Source: Halarcobacter sp. (GTDB taxonomy: Bacteria > Campylobacterota > Campylobacteria > Campylobacterales > Arcobacteraceae). Taken from it: DNA of 64,000 nt. Below the pieces are notes generated by a model. That model was not told where the DNA came from. It did no database searches and saw nothing but the letters and a program-made list of their open reading frames with translations. Position numbers and translations under genes: made by a program. This document shows, piece by piece, positions 35,449-43,486 of the stretch (its first letter is position 1; each line of letters opens with the position of its first letter). The stretch is taken from NCBI RefSeq assembly GCF_963675975.1, contig NZ_OY780939.1:124001-188000 (forward strand), given 5' to 3'.

Positions 35449-36334
35449 GCAAACTCAAGCAGATAAATTTGCTGAGAAGATGTGGAGAAATGTGCAAAAT
35501 CAACTGAATCGTATTATAAAAGACCGTGGACTTAAAGCAACAAAAAAACGTTCTCGAATTCCACTCAATACAAATGAATTAGATTTTTTGAAATCTATTA
35601 ATTTAGAAAAAAAATTAAAAGAAATATTAACTGCTAATACAAAGGAATTACGAGATATTATTAATGACTTTGAGCCTCAAATGTCAAATAATTTAAAAAA
35701 AGTTATTTACAATATATTTGTCAGCAATGTATATTCAACAAAAAAGTTTAATGGTTTAAAATTTGTAAATGATATTAGGCTACAAACTTGTCCCTATTGC
35801 AATAGAGCTTATATCCAATCAGTAAGTAGAAGAGGAGTAGTTAGACCTCAAATAGACCATTTTTTTCCTAAAGATAAATATCCATATTTAGGAGTTTCAT
35901 TCTATAATCTTATACCTTCTTGTTCAGTATGTAATGGAACAACAGTAAAAGGCAATAATGATAGTTATAAAGATAAATTAATAAGCCCTTATGAAATGAT
36001 AAATGATAATTTTAAATTTAGTTTTGATATTAAATCTATCGATAACTTTCCACCTAAACTAGTTACAAAAATTGATATAAATGATAAATATTTTAAACTT
36101 GAAGATTTTTATAAACATCATGGAGATATAGTTTATGAACTTTATGCAAAACTATATAATGAATCTACTAAAGAACATTTTAATGTACTTCGCAAATCAT
36201 TAAGTGGAATTGGATTTGATGAGGCAGAAATACATAGGTTTATAACATGCGGATATTTAGATGTTGAAGATTTACACAAACGTCCTCTTTCAAAACTTAT
36301 AAAAGATATCAGTGAAGAGTTAGATTTATTATAA
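35429..36334 (+). CDS. HNH endonuclease of a Septu-like defence pair (PtuB-like)
   Basis: 301-residue HNH nuclease. Zinc knuckle CPYCNRAY (about residue 121) is followed by the catalytic QIDHFFPKDKYPYLGVSFYN (about 140-160), then NLIPSCSVCNGTTVKG. This spacing is typical of PtuB and retron-associated HNH proteins. The start ATG lies inside the ATPase gene, preceded by AAAGG, so translation is coupled. No reverse transcriptase lies next to it, so it is not a retron-linked copy. In Septu systems the ATPase gates the nuclease, which cuts DNA on infection (known for the family). Confidence 0.75.
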   Translation: MLSLKIEQTQADKFAEKMWRNVQNQLNRIIKDRGLKATKKRSRIPLNTNELDFLKSINLEKKLKEILTANTKELRDIINDFEPQMSNNLKKVIYNIFVSNVYSTKKFNGLKFVNDIRLQTCPYCNRAYIQSVSRRGVVRPQIDHFFPKDKYPYLGVSFYNLIPSCSVCNGTTVKGNNDSYKDKLISPYEMINDNFKFSFDIKSIDNFPPKLVTKIDINDKYFKLEDFYKHHGDIVYELYAKLYNESTKEHFNVLRKSLSGIGFDEAEIHRFITCGYLDVEDLHKRPLSKLIKDISEELDLL

Positions 36335-36345
36335 TCCCTTCACTA

Positions 36346-37218
36346 TTAATCTCTTAAACTCTTTATATGTTTTGAAGGAGACATACCAAAATAGCTTGAA
36401 TACTCTCTACTAAATTGAGAACAACTTTTATATCCTACATAAAATGAAGCCCCTGAAATATCCATATTCTCTAAAGTCATTAAGCGTTTAGCTTCTTGAA
36501 GTTTTATTTTTTTAATATATTGTAAAGGGCTAATACCAACAACAATTTTAAAATTTTTATGAAAAGATGAGATACTCATATTAACCTCTTTTGCAATATC
36601 ATCTACCAAAAAGTTATCATAAATATTTTCATTTATCAAAGTAATTGCTTTTGAGATTTTATAAGAATTACTTTCAATAAAGGCCAATTGTTGCAACTCT
36701 TTATTTTGATTTGAGACTAACAATCTATACAAAATCTCTTTTAAATACAATTTTGACAAAGCATCTATATCTATTTTATTTAAACTTAACAATCTAAAAA
36801 CACAATCTTTTAAATCATTGTCCAATCTATAAATAGAAGCACTAAAATTTGTACTATTTATTTTATTTATTGCAAGTGAAAATTCATTTAGTGCTTGAAA
36901 AATCTCATCCTCTTTAAAAGCTATTTGAAGAGAGATAAAAGGTTTATCCTTTGAAGCTTTAACGGTTTTTCCTGATACTGCTAAATGTGTAGAGGAGATA
37001 AAATAAGAGGAACTATCATATTCAAATATTTTATCCCCTACCATAACTTTTTTTGAACCTTGTAAAATCAAAAATAAAGATGGTTCATAAACACTTTGTA
37101 AAATTTCAGAACTATTTGAAGATTTAAAAACCTTTACAAAAGGTATATTTGTTTTATTTAATCCCTCTTCTAAATCATATTTATTAACTATCTCTTTTAT
37201 TTTTGAAAGAGTATCCAT
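36346..37218 (-). CDS. AraC-family transcriptional regulator
   Basis: 290-residue regulator with an N-terminal AraC-type cupin domain (LFLILQGSKKVMVGDKIFEY) and a C-terminal double helix-turn-helix (about residues 190-285) including NMSISSFHKNFKIVVGISPL and SGASFYVGYKSCSQFSREYS then YFGMSPSKHIK. It is 12 bases downstream of the SDR gene on the same strand, so the two are co-transcribed and the SDR is a likely target. The effector is unknown. Confidence 0.85.
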   Translation of the reverse strand: MDTLSKIKEIVNKYDLEEGLNKTNIPFVKVFKSSNSSEILQSVYEPSLFLILQGSKKVMVGDKIFEYDSSSYFISSTHLAVSGKTVKASKDKPFISLQIAFKEDEIFQALNEFSLAINKINSTNFSASIYRLDNDLKDCVFRLLSLNKIDIDALSKLYLKEILYRLLVSNQNKELQQLAFIESNSYKISKAITLINENIYDNFLVDDIAKEVNMSISSFHKNFKIVVGISPLQYIKKIKLQEAKRLMTLENMDISGASFYVGYKSCSQFSREYSSYFGMSPSKHIKSLRD

Positions 37219-37230
37219 CTTAAGCCTTTT

Positions 37231-37965
37231 TTATATAAATCCACCATTTACTCTAATTGTTTGTCCCGTAATCCATTGAGACTTCTCATCAATCAATAAC
37301 TCAACACTATTTGCTATATCTTCAACATTTCCTAAACGTCCAAAAGAGTTCATCTTACTTAAATTATCAATTTGTTCTTTAGATTTTCCTTCTAAAAATA
37401 AATTTGTTGCAACAGGACCAGGGGCAATTGCATTTATTGTAATACCTTTTATTCCAAACTCTTTTGCCAATTGTCTTGTTATTTGTTCAACTGCTCCTTT
37501 TGATGCTGCATATACACTATATGCAGGAAACATTACACCATTTACAGAGGTTGAAATATTTATAATTCTACCATTGTTACTCAAATATTTCATTGCTTGT
37601 TGACAAGAAAAAAATGTCCCTTTTACATTTGTTAGAAACTGTCTATCAAACTCTTCTTCAGTTACATCTTTTAATAGATTATTTTCCATAATTCCTGCAT
37701 TGTTTATTAAAATATCTATTTTCCCAAACTCATTTAATACATTTTCAAATAGTTTTTCTATCTCTATTATTTTTGAAATATCTGCTTTAAATGCAATTGC
37801 ATTTCCACCTAAGGAAACTATTTTGTCTACTAAATTTTGAGCTTCTTGCTTATTACTATTATAGTTTATAACTACTGTGATATTTAATTTTGCTAAATGT
37901 AAGGCAATCTGTTTACCAATCCCTTTAGATGAACCAGTAATAATAGCTACTTTGTTTTTAATCAT
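37231..37965 (-). CDS. short-chain dehydrogenase/reductase
   Basis: 244-residue classical SDR. The cofactor motif is TGSSKGIGKQIA (about residue 10), NNAG is in ILINNAGIMEN, the catalytic Ser lies in INISTSVNG and the YxxxK pair is in YSVYAASKGAVEQI. It resembles FabG-like 3-oxoacyl reductases but lacks any fatty-acid gene context, so a general carbonyl reductase role is more likely. It is followed by an AraC regulator gene. Confidence 0.85.
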   Translation of the reverse strand: MIKNKVAIITGSSKGIGKQIALHLAKLNITVVINYNSNKQEAQNLVDKIVSLGGNAIAFKADISKIIEIEKLFENVLNEFGKIDILINNAGIMENNLLKDVTEEEFDRQFLTNVKGTFFSCQQAMKYLSNNGRIINISTSVNGVMFPAYSVYAASKGAVEQITRQLAKEFGIKGITINAIAPGPVATNLFLEGKSKEQIDNLSKMNSFGRLGNVEDIANSVELLIDEKSQWITGQTIRVNGGFI

Positions 37966-38066
37966 TTTAAATCCTTATATAAATTTAAAATGATTATAAA
38001 ATTAATACTTAATTATACAAAGGCAATTTGTATACTATTTTTGCCTATTTCTACTTTTTGTAAATA

Positions 38067-38975
38067 TTAATCTTCTTGTTTCGCCCAAATTCCAGCGATA
38101 ATTGAACCAGAAATATTATGCCAAATACTAAATATGGCTCCAGGAAGTGCACTTAGAGCTGTAAAGTATTTCATTGCTAAGACTACTGCTAGTCCTGAAT
38201 TTTGCATCCCTACTTCTATAGCAACTGTTTTACACTCTTTTTTTTCAAAACCTAATAGTTTTGTTATATAAAATCCACCTACTAAACCTATAATATTATG
38301 TAAGGCAATAGACAACATCAATGATAATGCTAAACTTGAAACTTTTTCTTGATTTATTCCTATTATAATTCCTATTATAAAAACTATAGAGACTATAGAC
38401 AATAAAGCAAAAATATCATGTTTCTCTTTTATATATTTATCAAATATTTGATTTATTATTAAGCCAGCTACTACAGGCATAAATACCAATTTAAATATAC
38501 TAAATAACATATCAAGTGCAGGTACGGGAACTGTTTGTCCTACATATAAAAGTGTTAGATATGGTGTAACTAATATAGATAATAAAGTTGAAACTACCGT
38601 CATTGTAATAGATAAAGCCACATCAGCTTTTGCTAAATATGCTATTACATTTGAAGCAGTTCCACCAGAAACTGCCCCAACAAGTACCATTCCTACTAAT
38701 AATTCATCTGAAAGATTAAACAGTTTTGAGATTATAAATGCAGCCAAAGGCATAATTAAAAATTGCAAAAAAACTGTCAAAGCTATAATTTTTGGTCTTT
38801 TTAATACTCTTTTAAAATCTGATATTTTTAAAGTTACACCCATACAAAACATTATCAATATCAAAAGTGGGATAATCCAACTTTTAAAACCAACTACCAA
38901 ATTTGGGTTAAAATATGAAATTATAGAAAATAAAACAGCCCAAAGTGGAAATAATATAGAAATTTTTTTAATCAT
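38067..38975 (-). CDS. bile acid:sodium symporter (BASS) family transporter
   Basis: About 302 residues with some nine to ten membrane segments. The conserved crossover motifs are GMVLVGAVSGGTASNVIAYL (about residue 95) and EVGMQNSGLAVVLAMKYF (about 257). ATG at 38975 is preferred because AGGAAACTT precedes it; the frame is open to 38999. Bacterial BASS proteins carry organic acids, pantothenate or other anions with sodium. It lies 7 bases after the LysE/RhtB gene on the same strand. Confidence 0.82.
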   Translation of the reverse strand: MIKKISILFPLWAVLFSIISYFNPNLVVGFKSWIIPLLILIMFCMGVTLKISDFKRVLKRPKIIALTVFLQFLIMPLAAFIISKLFNLSDELLVGMVLVGAVSGGTASNVIAYLAKADVALSITMTVVSTLLSILVTPYLTLLYVGQTVPVPALDMLFSIFKLVFMPVVAGLIINQIFDKYIKEKHDIFALLSIVSIVFIIGIIIGINQEKVSSLALSLMLSIALHNIIGLVGGFYITKLLGFEKKECKTVAIEVGMQNSGLAVVLAMKYFTALSALPGAIFSIWHNISGSIIAGIWAKQED

Positions 38976-38982
38976 AAGTTTC

Positions 38983-39615
38983 CTATTTTGAGAAAGCAAC
39001 TTTTAAACCAAGCAAAATTAAGACAGACCCGATGACTCTGTCAAACCATTTACCAAATGAATTTAAAAATTCTCTTACTCTATTTTGACTCAAGATTAAA
39101 GATAAACTTGTAAACCAAATCATAGTTGCTAAGATACAAAATAAACCATAAAAAGCTTGGATATATAAAGGGGTATCAATACTTATTACAACTGTAAACA
39201 TTGAAAGAAAAAATAAAGTTGCTTTTGGATTTAAGGCATTGCATAAAAAACCAAACCAAAACGATTTAAAATCACTCATATTTTTATTTGCCTTTGAAGC
39301 ACTATTATCAAGTTTTATACCTTTTGACTTTAAACTTTGATAACCTATATAGATTAAATATGCGGCACCTAAATATTTTATTATATTAAAAAGAATTATC
39401 GATTTTGATATTATCAGCCCTATTCCAAGTATTGAATATATAATATGTACAGAGATTCCAAGACCTATTCCTATACTTGCAAAAATCGATGAACGTTTTC
39501 CATAAGTTACGCTTTGTTTTAAAATCATTGCAAAATCAGGACCAGGAGATAATAAAGCTAAAATCATAGCTCCTGCTAAAATTAAAAATTCATGTATATA
39601 TATTGAAAAATCCAT
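38983..39615 (-). CDS. LysE/RhtB-family amino-acid exporter
   Basis: 210-residue exporter with six membrane segments; the family motif LLSPGPDFAMILKQSVTYGK is near residue 22 and GFLCNALNPKATLFFLSMF near 122. This RhtB branch usually exports threonine, homoserine or leucine-like amino acids. It is distinct from the ArgO-type exporter at 16.8 kb. AGAGGTACA precedes the ATG. Confidence 0.88.
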   Translation of the reverse strand: MDFSIYIHEFLILAGAMILALLSPGPDFAMILKQSVTYGKRSSIFASIGIGLGISVHIIYSILGIGLIISKSIILFNIIKYLGAAYLIYIGYQSLKSKGIKLDNSASKANKNMSDFKSFWFGFLCNALNPKATLFFLSMFTVVISIDTPLYIQAFYGLFCILATMIWFTSLSLILSQNRVREFLNSFGKWFDRVIGSVLILLGLKVAFSK

Positions 39616-39650
39616 TGTACCTCTTTTTTATGGTAAGTTATTAGAAGAAG

Positions 39651-39677
39651 AAATATGAGGGGAAGTCCCTCATATTT
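39651..39677 (-). terminator. terminator of the EF-hand gene
   Basis: Perfect 11-bp inverted repeat AAATATGAGGG / CCCTCATATTT with a five-base loop at the end of the EF-hand gene, followed on the minus strand by a pyrimidine-rich TTCTTCTTCT. Confidence 0.65.
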
Positions 39678-40053
39678 ATTGTTGTTGCATCATGCCTTTG
39701 CCACCAAAACCTTTACCTTTGTTTTGTCTTCTTTCTTGCATCATAGCATTCTGACCTTTAATTAGTTCAAGCTCAGTTAGTTTTCCATCCCCATTTGTAT
39801 CAAATAACTCAAAATCTGGAGCATTTCCAACATTTCTCATAGGCATACCTTGATCTACTTTTTGTTGAATCCTTTTTGCTCTTATATTGTAAAACTCATC
39901 TTGAGAAACAAATCCATCTGAATTTACATCATATGTAGCAAAAGGTATTGGTCCTCTTGAGGGTAAATCTTGTGCCATACCTAAACTTGAAAAAATCAAT
40001 AATGAACTTAAAACCGTGCATAAAAACACACCTACTTTTGTTAAAGTTTTCAT
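39676..40053 (-). CDS. secreted EF-hand calcium-binding protein
   Basis: 125-residue protein with a signal peptide (MKTLTKVGVFLCTVLSSLLI...MAQ) and two EF-hand loops, DVNSDGFVSQDEF (about 42-54) and DTNGDGKLTELEL (about 85-97), each with Asp/Asn at positions 1, 3, 5 and Glu at 12 or an equivalent. The tail is rich in Gly, Lys, Gln and Met. It would bind calcium in the periplasm. It has its own terminator and no obvious partner. Confidence 0.8.
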   Translation of the reverse strand: MKTLTKVGVFLCTVLSSLLIFSSLGMAQDLPSRGPIPFATYDVNSDGFVSQDEFYNIRAKRIQQKVDQGMPMRNVGNAPDFELFDTNGDGKLTELELIKGQNAMMQERRQNKGKGFGGKGMMQQQ

Positions 40054-40121
40054 TATAAACTCCTTCTTTCCGTTGTATAATTATACTCTTAAGAATGTTA
40101 AATTAAATAATAAAAAATCTT

Positions 40122-41099
40122 TTAATTTCTTTTTTGCCCTTGCTTTGGTTGACTAACTTGTTTTTGTAAATCGATACTTAGATTATTGTAAAAAAGCTCT
40201 CCATAATCTGTTGTTCTATTTATAGTTTCATAAGCTTGTGCAATGCTATTGTTATATTTTAAAGCATCTTGTAATATTTTTAATATTTTTACTGATTCTA
40301 AAAAGTTTACATGACTTGGAGCTTCTATTGGAGAAGAATAATATTTATGCATTCTTTCAACTAAACTTTTATTTCTAATCTCAATAAATACAGATTCTAT
40401 TGGTGATTTAAAAAACAATACTTTTTGTTTTACATTTATAGATATATATGTAGTCTCAGTACCATATATCTTTCTTGAATAAGAATCAAATAAAAATAAC
40501 TTCTTATTATAGTTATTGTTAAAAAGTTCATACATAAGTTCTAAAACTCTTAATTTTTCCTCTTTTGTATAAAAGTTACCAATCGAAGCAAAACAGAAAC
40601 TTAGAACAGATTTTATTGAGTACCATTCAGTTGTATCGTAATCATATCTTAACATTTGGTCAATTCTTTTTTGTTTTAATTCTTCAATCTCTGAGTTAGT
40701 TTTTGTTTTTGAGACTCTTTGAACTGCACTATCTCTATACATAGGTCCAGGAAATTGCGCTTGAATTACAAATCTTCTATTTTTTTCCAAATCAATAATA
40801 TATTTTAATCTTCCAGTATAATCTTCATCAATAATTCTTACCTCTTTTTGAGGTATTTGTGTAATTGATTTTATAAACTCTTCTCCGGAACAGCCCTCAT
40901 CCCAGATAAAATCAGGATATCTAAATACTTGACAGATTTTATTTTTTACATCATTGTTTGGTTCTATATCTGAAATATGGTCAATCCAAGAAGTAACAGT
41001 TCTTCTATCTTTTTGGATTAATGACGCAAATTTTGATATACTCAAATTTGATCTTTTAAAGATTTCTATGAATTTTTCTATTCCATTTTTATATGTCAT
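40122..41099 (-). CDS. unrecognised protein with N-terminal helix-turn-helix, divergent from prp operon
   Basis: 325-residue protein that I cannot assign to a named family. Residues about 8-45 (FIEIFKRSNLSISKFASLIQ, then DRRTVTSWIDHI) look like an XRE-type helix-turn-helix. The remaining 280 residues hold charged helices and a segment with repeated aromatic residues (KKLFLFDSYSRKIYGTETTY). There are no membrane segments. It is transcribed away from prpB across 175 bases, the usual position of a propionate regulator, and no PrpR or other known prp regulator is seen. A role in controlling prpBC-acnD-prpF is inferred from position and the HTH only. Confidence 0.55.
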   Translation of the reverse strand: MTYKNGIEKFIEIFKRSNLSISKFASLIQKDRRTVTSWIDHISDIEPNNDVKNKICQVFRYPDFIWDEGCSGEEFIKSITQIPQKEVRIIDEDYTGRLKYIIDLEKNRRFVIQAQFPGPMYRDSAVQRVSKTKTNSEIEELKQKRIDQMLRYDYDTTEWYSIKSVLSFCFASIGNFYTKEEKLRVLELMYELFNNNYNKKLFLFDSYSRKIYGTETTYISINVKQKVLFFKSPIESVFIEIRNKSLVERMHKYYSSPIEAPSHVNFLESVKILKILQDALKYNNSIAQAYETINRTTDYGELFYNNLSIDLQKQVSQPKQGQKRN

Positions 41100-41157
41100 C
41101 TTAGTAAACCTTATTTATTTTTTTATTATTGTACCATTTATATACATAAGAACAGAT

Positions 41158-41244
41158 TTTGTACAAATTAAATAGAAAGTAAAAAAAATTGCTTTTTCTA
41201 AAGCAAAAACTATACATCACACTAGCATCAAACTCATGTATAAT
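41158..41244 (+). promoter_or_regulatory. prpB promoter region with two inverted repeats
   Basis: A perfect palindrome TTTGTACAAA (41158-41167) and an inverted repeat TTGCTTT-N4-AAAGCAA (about 41189-41206) precede a TATAAT -10 box (41239-41244) located 30 bases before the prpB start. Either repeat could be an operator for the divergent HTH protein. Confidence 0.5.
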
Positions 41245-41274
41245 GAATATTGAAATAATTACAGAAGGATTTAT

Positions 41275-42159
41275 ATGAGCGCAGGAAAAAAATTTAGAGA
41301 AGCACTTGCTGAAGAAAAACCTTTACAAATTGTAGGTACAATCAATGCTTACCAAGCATTACAAGCTACAAAAGTAGGACATAAAGCAATTTACCTTTCA
41401 GGTGGAGGTATTGCAAACGCTTCTTATGGTTTACCTGATTTAGGTATGACAATGATTGAGGATGTATGTATTGATATCAGAAGAATCACTTCTATTTGTG
41501 ATACTCCATTAATCGTAGATGCTGATACAGGTTGGGGACATGCATTTAACGTTGCTAGAACTGTTAAAGAATTCATTAGATCTGGAGCTGCTGGACTACA
41601 TATTGAAGACCAAGTTGCTGCAAAAAGATGTGGACACAGACCAAACAAAGAGTTAGTTACAACTGAAGAGATGTGTGACAGAATTAGAGCTGCTGTTGAT
41701 GCAAAAATGCAACTTGACCCTGATTTTTATATCATTGCAAGAACAGATGCACACGCTTCTGAAGGACAAGATGCTGCTGTTGAGAGAGCATTAGCATATG
41801 TTGAAGCTGGAGCAGATGCAATTTTCGCTGAAGCAATTCACACTTTAAAAGAGTATAAAGAATTTACTGAAAAAATGTCAGTACCTGTATTAGCAAATAT
41901 TACAGAATTTGGTGCAACACCAATGTTTACAACTGAAGAGTTAGCAGAAGTTGGTATTGATATGGTTCTTTACCCATTATCAGCATTCAGAGCAATGAAC
42001 AAAGCTGCATTAAATGTATACCAAGAATTAAAAGATAAAGGTACACAAGAAGGTGTTCTTGATACTATGCAAACAAGAATGGAACTATACGATATGTTAG
42101 GTTACCATGATTATGAGCAAAAAATGGATGAACTATTTTCAAAGGGAAAAGCAAAATAG
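41275..42159 (+). CDS. prpB: 2-methylisocitrate lyase
   Basis: Splits 2-methylisocitrate into pyruvate and succinate in the methylcitrate cycle. The 294-residue protein has the family opening [20 protein letters not shown], the metal site around [16 protein letters not shown] and the catalytic loop [14 protein letters not shown] (Cys about residue 120), where KRCGH matches the PrpB signature. First gene of a four-gene methylcitrate set behind a clear promoter and GAAGGA. Confidence 0.95.
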   Translation: MSAGKKFREALAEEKPLQIVGTINAYQALQATKVGHKAIYLSGGGIANASYGLPDLGMTMIEDVCIDIRRITSICDTPLIVDADTGWGHAFNVARTVKEFIRSGAAGLHIEDQVAAKRCGHRPNKELVTTEEMCDRIRAAVDAKMQLDPDFYIIARTDAHASEGQDAAVERALAYVEAGADAIFAEAIHTLKEYKEFTEKMSVPVLANITEFGATPMFTTEELAEVGIDMVLYPLSAFRAMNKAALNVYQELKDKGTQEGVLDTMQTRMELYDMLGYHDYEQKMDELFSKGKAK

Positions 42160-42232
42160 TTTAACCTACACAAACTATAATTTATAAAAGAAAAAAAGTA
42201 AAAACTAGGGAAAATTTACAAAAGGAGAAAAT

Positions 42233-43339
42233 ATGAGTGGATTAGCAGGTGTTATAGCTGGAGAATCAGCAATTTGTACATGTGGTTTAGGAAATGGTCT
42301 TAACTATAGAGGTTATGATATTGCAGACTTAGCATTAAAATGTGATTTTGAAGAGGTTGCATACCTTTTATTAGAGGGTGAACTACCAAACAAAGCTCAA
42401 TTAGAAGAGTTTACAGCAAAAATTGTTGCAGGTAGAGATTTACCTCAAAATGTAAAAGATGTTTTAAAAGCATTACCAGCTTCATCTCATCCAATGGATG
42501 TAATGAAGACTGCAACATCAGCATTAGGTTGTGTTGAACCTGAGCAAACAGATTTTTCTGATCAAATGGACAAAATATTAAGACTTCTTGGAGCATTTCC
42601 ATCATTTTTAGTATATTGGCATCACTGGCATGTAAATGGTAAAGAGATTGAATTAAAATCTGATGAACCAACAATTGCTGGATATATTTTAGAAAGATTA
42701 AAAGAGAAAAAACCACTTGATGTTGAAGTAAGAGCAATGGATGCTATGTTAACTTTATATGCTGAGCATGAGTTTAATGCATCAACATTTGCAAATAGAA
42801 TCACAGCTTCTACATTATCAGATATTTATTCTTGTATGACTACTGGTATTGGTACATTAAAAGGTCCATTACATGGTGGAGCAAATGAAGTTGCAATTAA
42901 ATTTGTACTTGGATTTAGTGATGTTGATGATGCACTAAAATCTGTAGATGAATTATTTGCAAAAAAAGAAAAAATCATGGGATTTGGACATAGAGTTTAT
43001 AGAAATGTAGATCCAAGATCTCCTATTGGGCACCAATTAGCAGCTGAACTTAAAGAGCTTCCAACAAGTGATCCAAAACTTTATGATATTGCAGCAGCAG
43101 TAAGAGATAAAGTAAAAGCAGATAAAGGTTTACCTGATAATATCGATTTCTTCGGTGGATTAATCTATCACTATATGCAAATTGAGAGATTATATTATAC
43201 TCCATTATTCATTATGTCAAGAGCTGCTGGATGGGCTGCTCACGCATTTGAACAAAGAGCAAATAATAGAATTATCAGACCAGGTTCTGAATATACTGGT
43301 GTTGAGCCAAGAGATTTCGTTCCTATGGAAGAGAGATAA
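42233..43339 (+). CDS. prpC: 2-methylcitrate synthase
   Basis: Condenses propionyl-CoA with oxaloacetate. 368 residues, citrate synthase fold of the short (type II) methylcitrate form: it opens with GLNYRGYDIADLA, has the active-site His in LKGPLHGGANEVAIK and the second in GFGHRVYRNVDPR, and ends in AHAFEQRANNRIIRPG with the catalytic Arg region. It lies 73 bases after prpB. AAAGGAGAAAAT precedes ATG. Confidence 0.93.
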   Translation: MSGLAGVIAGESAICTCGLGNGLNYRGYDIADLALKCDFEEVAYLLLEGELPNKAQLEEFTAKIVAGRDLPQNVKDVLKALPASSHPMDVMKTATSALGCVEPEQTDFSDQMDKILRLLGAFPSFLVYWHHWHVNGKEIELKSDEPTIAGYILERLKEKKPLDVEVRAMDAMLTLYAEHEFNASTFANRITASTLSDIYSCMTTGIGTLKGPLHGGANEVAIKFVLGFSDVDDALKSVDELFAKKEKIMGFGHRVYRNVDPRSPIGHQLAAELKELPTSDPKLYDIAAAVRDKVKADKGLPDNIDFFGGLIYHYMQIERLYYTPLFIMSRAAGWAAHAFEQRANNRIIRPGSEYTGVEPRDFVPMEER

Positions 43340-43486
43340 GAGTTTAACTCTTTCTCTTTCACATACTTAACAATACACTTTTCAATTGCCTCAAAAGTGG
43401 GGTAGCTGAAAAAGGTGTTAGTGCTAAAAGCTTCAGAGCCATAGCAAATAAATAAATCAAACAATTCGATAATATGGGATACAATA

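Noticed and set aside
43340-43486. 147-base gap between prpC and acnD with an open minus-strand frame (43240-43464)
   Set aside because: The minus-strand frame lacks a ribosome site and mostly mirrors the prpC tail. I found no tRNA, riboswitch or small gene that I could support.
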